Part shown: in pieces, positions 61,164 to 64,000 of the stretch
How the letters are laid out: each line of letters opens with the position of its first letter
Position numbering within the stretch: the stretch's first letter is position 1
Source: Flavobacterium frigoris
Lineage (GTDB): Bacteria > Bacteroidota > Bacteroidia > Flavobacteriales > Flavobacteriaceae
Reading direction: 5' to 3'
Assembly: GCF_900111075.1 (NCBI RefSeq)
Contig: NZ_FOFZ01000004.1
Span: 62,001-126,000, forward strand
Length of the DNA stretch: 64,000 nucleotides
Translations under genes and position numbers: made by a program
The notes under the pieces: generated by a model
Told to the model about the DNA's origin: nothing
Database searches by the model: none
What the model saw: only the letters and a program-made list of their open reading frames with translations

Positions 61164-61220
61164 AAAACCATTTAAGGCTATAAGTTAAAATTACTGCAAC
61201 TTATAGCCTTATATGGTTTT
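61164..61220. terminator. Bidirectional terminator, 23-bp stem
   Basis: Arms 61164-61186 and 61198-61220 (AAAACCATTTAAGGC... and AACTTATAGCC...GGTTTT) pair with a single mismatch around 11 loop bases, between the convergent hemN and ydcH-like genes. Confidence 0.85.
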
Positions 61221-61251
61221 CTTTTTATTAGCTCAGTAAAATCAATTATTC

Positions 61252-61482
61252 TTAGTTAGTCAGCATAGAATATAGCTCGTCTTTAATTAATAATAATTTA
61301 GCTTTTATTTCATGAGCATGTTCATCAGTTACCACCTCAACGTCTGTATTAATTCGATGAACTTGATGTTCTAATTCATTGTATTCGTCAAATAGTTTTT
61401 TAAAATGATTGTCATCTGTTTTTAGTTGATGAATTTTATCATGATATTCCGGGAATTCGTGTAATAAATCGTGTCTTTCCAT
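61252..61482 (-). CDS. YdcH family (DUF465) small protein
   Basis: 76 residues: MERHDLLHEFPEYHDKIHQL, then DNHFKKLFDEYNELEHQVHR and IKAKLLLIKDELYSML. This is the DUF465 helical hairpin family, soluble and without known activity. It is co-directional with the cco genes and 32 bp after the SafE-type gene, probably the last gene of that run. Confidence 0.88.
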   Translation of the reverse strand: MERHDLLHEFPEYHDKIHQLKTDDNHFKKLFDEYNELEHQVHRINTDVEVVTDEHAHEIKAKLLLIKDELYSMLTN

Positions 61483-61514
61483 TTTATTTATTTTAAATTA
61501 TTAATAATATTATT

Positions 61515-62216
61515 TTAGTGACATTGCGGATTTTCTTGTACAAAAAGGCTCATATTAGAAGGAGAAACATAAGGTATTCCTAAACCTAATCCTCTTAATA
61601 TAAATAACACCCCAATAATAACTGCAACATAAGGAATAACTTTTTGGATTTTATTTCGAATAGGAATAGTCAAATACGAATTAATGTAGATGACACTACT
61701 CATCATAGGTATAGTTCCCAATCCGAATAAAACCATGTAGAACACCCCAAAACCGGCATTTTGCATGGCTATTGCACCAAACAAGGCCACATAAACCATA
61801 CCACAAGGTAAGAATCCATTTAACAGACCTATCGTGAATAATGATTTATAACTTTTATTTCTAAATTGACTTCCTAATGTTGATTTTATTTTTGAAATCA
61901 CAACGAAAACAGGCTTTGAGAAATTGTATTTTGCGAATGTCTTCTCCGGAATTAAAATTACGGCAATCATACCAACACCAATGAATATCGATAATTTTTG
62001 TTGAAATCCTGCCATAAACAACCCTTTACCAACTAACCCGAAAACCAGTCCGATAGTACCATATGCAGTTAATCTACCAATATGATAGGTCAAAATTTGA
62101 GTGACTTTTTTAGTAGGATTATTTCTATCGACAGGTAACATCATAGCAATTGGCCCGCACATACCTATACAGTGAAAACTACTAATTAATCCAAAAAAGA
62201 AGGCTGAATATAACAT
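61515..62216 (-). CDS. Sulfite exporter TauE/SafE-like, cbb3 oxidase cluster membrane protein
   Basis: 233 residues from ATG 62216 (MLYSAFFFGLISSFHCIGMC), six TM helices. CIGMCGPIAMMLP near the start and GLLNGFLPCGMVYVAL later give paired Cys motifs resembling CcdA/DsbD and the copper-related SafE (CcoS-adjacent) proteins. In cbb3 clusters this protein is thought to help copper delivery to the oxidase. The C-terminal QENPQCH could bind metal. A start at 62255 would overlap the upstream gene by 26 bp and is less likely. Confidence 0.85.
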   Translation of the reverse strand: MLYSAFFFGLISSFHCIGMCGPIAMMLPVDRNNPTKKVTQILTYHIGRLTAYGTIGLVFGLVGKGLFMAGFQQKLSIFIGVGMIAVILIPEKTFAKYNFSKPVFVVISKIKSTLGSQFRNKSYKSLFTIGLLNGFLPCGMVYVALFGAIAMQNAGFGVFYMVLFGLGTIPMMSSVIYINSYLTIPIRNKIQKVIPYVAVIIGVLFILRGLGLGIPYVSPSNMSLFVQENPQCH

Positions 62217-62229
62217 ATTAGATATTCTT

Positions 62230-62811
62230 TTAAAATTTATCCTTTTTTTTCCCACTTATAATTTTAGAAATAAGACCTCGGTTTGTAGTGAACTCTGCAA
62301 CAAAAACACCACTTAAGTGAATAAAAATAAAAGCTAGTAAATAGTATATTGACAATACATGTATTTCTTCCATTTGTCCCTTTAAATTTTTCGGACCAAA
62401 TTCAATAATTAAACCTGTCACTAATGAAATTGCAACGCAACCATAAAAAAATAAATAAATCCAATATTGAAATTTTTCTTTTATAGTTAGTCCTTTGCGA
62501 AGAGGATTTGAAAATTTCATTAGGTTTAAAAACGGAAGTAACATTCTAATACTAAAAAATCCAACTAAAACATAACCAATATAGATATGCCAATCCCACA
62601 TGGGTTTTCTGATTTGTTTTGCCAAACTAATCATCTGGTCATCTGACAAAGATTGATCCGTAGTTGCTAAGTAATTTCTAATAATGTCAGCAACACTATT
62701 TTTATTCATCCACGTCGAACGCAGAAATATAGTAAATAAAATTAACATCATGCAAATTGCAATTGCCCAATGTATGATTCTGTACGCGACAGTATAGTTT
62801 CTATTTTCCAT
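62230..62811 (-). CDS. Cytochrome b561 / Ni-hydrogenase b-type membrane protein
   Basis: 193 residues, four to five TM helices. Haem-ligand candidates: His in YRIIHWAIAICMML, WDWHIYIGYVLVGFFSIRML and VLSIYYLLAFIFIHLSGVF. YRIxHWxxA is typical of PF01292 b-type cytochromes that pass electrons between quinone and a partner. It lies between fixH and the SafE-like gene. Its partner, perhaps the cbb3 oxidase, is not shown by sequence. Confidence 0.85.
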   Translation of the reverse strand: MENRNYTVAYRIIHWAIAICMMLILFTIFLRSTWMNKNSVADIIRNYLATTDQSLSDDQMISLAKQIRKPMWDWHIYIGYVLVGFFSIRMLLPFLNLMKFSNPLRKGLTIKEKFQYWIYLFFYGCVAISLVTGLIIEFGPKNLKGQMEEIHVLSIYYLLAFIFIHLSGVFVAEFTTNRGLISKIISGKKKDKF

Positions 62812-62960
62812 GATTTTTTAATCTAATTAAATAAAAATGATTCTTCCTTATGATAAAATAAATTCTGCATTTATTTCAGTAACCTTCCTTAGTTTGCAAG
62901 CAATGTAACACACTGTATTTCCATATCATTATAAAAACATTTTTCCAATCAAAACTGGTC

Positions 62961-63410
62961 TTAATTAATGTAAATTGTTTCCTTTGTCAGATATTGTTTA
63001 CCATCATATTGCCATTCCATATTAATGTCCCATCGACCGCCTACCAATTTTGATTTAGGTATGAGCAAAGTTGGATTAGATAAGGAAATTGACGTTTCAA
63101 AATCTAATTTTTTGTTAGACGGTCTATATAGGGACACTGTTCCTTTAATCTTATTTGGAACAAAAACATCGGGGAAAACTATAGTTACTCCAGCTGTAGT
63201 TTGTGTAACGATAGGTTTCTCAGCTAAATCCTCAGCATTTTGAACCCGTTTCATTTCATTGCCAAAAACGGCATCATGCTTGTAATATTCTTCTACAACC
63301 AATTCATTGTCATATTTAGAATTTACTTGTACTTTAATTACAAAGTACAATATAAAGCTCATAAACAATGCAATTGCAATAACGATTCCTGTTCCCCAAT
63401 TGATTTTCAT
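62961..63410 (-). CDS. ccoH: FixH/CcoH-like cbb3 oxidase assembly protein
   Basis: 149 residues. One N-terminal TM helix (WGTGIVIAIALFMSFILYFV), then a periplasmic beta domain beginning with DNELVVEEYYKHDAVFGNEM, typical of FixH. VTIVFPDVFVPNKIKGTVSL and WDINMEWQYDGKQYLTKETI follow. FixH/CcoH is needed for assembly or stability of cytochrome cbb3 oxidase. It follows ccoG by 42 bp. Confidence 0.9.
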   Translation of the reverse strand: MKINWGTGIVIAIALFMSFILYFVIKVQVNSKYDNELVVEEYYKHDAVFGNEMKRVQNAEDLAEKPIVTQTTAGVTIVFPDVFVPNKIKGTVSLYRPSNKKLDFETSISLSNPTLLIPKSKLVGGRWDINMEWQYDGKQYLTKETIYIN

Positions 63411-63452
63411 ATTCCTGAATTTTATAATTTTATAACTTCATTTAACATTTTA

Positions 63453-64000
63453 TCAATCGAAACTTCGTGGACTTAAAAAACTAGTGGTACTGGTTTCTAT
63501 TTTTTTATCGCCTTCATAAACTTCAATTTTTAATTTAGTTTTTTCATTCTCTAATAAAAACTGATTGATTTCTATAAACAAAGTTCCACTGCTCATACCT
63601 TGTTTCGGCACTGTAAGCGTTTGATTACCCACCACATTTAATGTCCCTTTTATCCCAATTAATTTGAAATGAATATCATTAAAATCACCATTTGTTTTAT
63701 TAATAATTTTATAAGTAAAAATATTACTGATTTTATCCCCTTTATGCTGATAAAGCTGTCCTGGCAATCGTAAAATAGTTGCTTCAACATCAGTACGTAA
63801 GAATAACAACCCGATCAATATTCCCACCAAAATGGCTAAAATTGCAGTATACCCTTTCATTCTAGCGGTGAATTTAAAAGGGCTTTTTTTCTCTATCTCA
63901 TCTTCAGATGCATATCGAATTAGTCCTTTGGGTAATCCCACACTATCCATAATAGTATCACACTCATCTATACAAGCAGTACAATTAACACATTCCAGTT
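63453..64000 (-). CDS. ccoG: CcoG-like cbb3 oxidase accessory protein (partial, cut by window edge)
   Basis: The C-terminal 182 codons are visible. At the window edge the frame reads LECVNCTACIDECDTIM, a four-Cys CxxCxxCxxxC 4Fe-4S motif; MDSVGLPKGLIRYASEDE, one TM helix (ILAILVGILIGLLFLRT) and the Ig-like IgG domain GTLNVVGNQTLTVPKQG complete the protein. CcoG (RdxA/FixG) is a membrane Fe-S reductase in copper processing for cbb3 oxidase. The N-terminal part and presumably ccoNOP lie to the right. Confidence 0.93.
   Translation of the reverse strand, partial: LECVNCTACIDECDTIMDSVGLPKGLIRYASEDEIEKKSPFKFTARMKGYTAILAILVGILIGLLFLRTDVEATILRLPGQLYQHKGDKISNIFTYKIINKTNGDFNDIHFKLIGIKGTLNVVGNQTLTVPKQGMSSGTLFIEINQFLLENEKTKLKIEVYEGDKKIETSTTSFLSPRSFD

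Noticed and set aside
1..64000. Phage, integrative element, restriction or defence system
   Set aside because: No integrase, transposase, restriction, toxin-antitoxin or phage structural gene could be recognised on either strand; genes are core or common accessory functions with flavobacterial synteny.
1..64000. tRNA or rRNA genes
   Set aside because: No cloverleaf with a conserved T-loop or rRNA core sequence was noticed. I could not run a covariance search, so a missed tRNA is possible but no long gap shows the expected GC-rich pattern.

Overview
The window looks like chromosomal DNA of a Flavobacterium-type organism (Bacteroidota, Flavobacteriaceae). The evidence is AT-rich DNA, very few Shine-Dalgarno sites, and repeated TAnnTTTG promoter elements (the -7 box of the Bacteroidota primary sigma factor). 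Gene content and order also fit, for example trpEGDCFB-A, PASTA-ddl-coaD, birA/rsfS-ftsH-cdsA-psd, and ostA-lgt-aminotransferase-TPR-aroE. I see no rRNA, tRNA, CRISPR array, prophage, transposase or recognisable defence island. This is mostly core and housekeeping sequence, with several decayed genes and repeat families.

Layout. 1-3.3 kb: the end of one nitroreductase, a GNAT gene, and a marR-nitroreductase-yceI operon. 3.5-4.8 kb: a secreted beta-helix-like protein. 5.0-12.7 kb: the complete tryptophan operon, preceded by an 18-residue leader peptide with three consecutive Trp codons and a well-formed terminator/antiterminator pair. Two pairs of inverted GC-rich repeats lie inside the operon, and an AIG2-like gene sits between trpB and trpA. 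12.8-16.1 kb: small membrane ORFs, a zinc-protease lipoprotein, a DUF4494 protein and an NlpC/P60 protein. 16.4-21.2 kb: a TetR-controlled TolC/EmrA/EmrB-type efflux operon with a perfect 37-bp operator-like palindrome. 21.3-32.1 kb: yaaA, GNAT, a gutted MFS pseudogene, nhaA-DUF389, a transglutaminase-like protein, a large secreted metalloprotease (with a relic of a paralogue's 3' end nearby), a start-less Ada zinc domain next to alkB, and a CPBP protease.

32.2-49 kb: rluD-PASTA (minus), ddl, coaD, phnA-like, a DEAD-type helicase, an M14 peptidase, a Nudix gene divergent from pyrE, a decayed DUF2306-like gene with two in-frame stops, birA/rsfS, ftsH, then LUD-cdsA-psd-ACBP-lipoprotein SOD. 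49-64 kb: a GH13 lipoprotein, an envelope/metabolic run (ostA, lgt, aminotransferase, TPR, aroE, DUF349), hemN, and the minus-strand cytochrome cbb3 maturation genes (ccoG, fixH/ccoH, a b561-type protein, a SafE-type protein) running off the right edge.

Main points of interest: (1) a complete ribosome-mediated trp attenuator whose promoter leaves almost no 5' leader; (2) several other genes with TAnnTTTG 4-5 nt before the ATG, suggesting leaderless mRNAs; (3) a dispersed repeat (four copies, A-D) with conserved arms around an unrelated hairpin in each copy; (4) inverted repeat pairs that appear to supply the trpC stop and the trpF start; (5) gene relics at 22.8, 25.9, 29.9 and 41.8 kb. I found no convincing new multi-gene system. 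The most novel material is regulatory and repeat-based.
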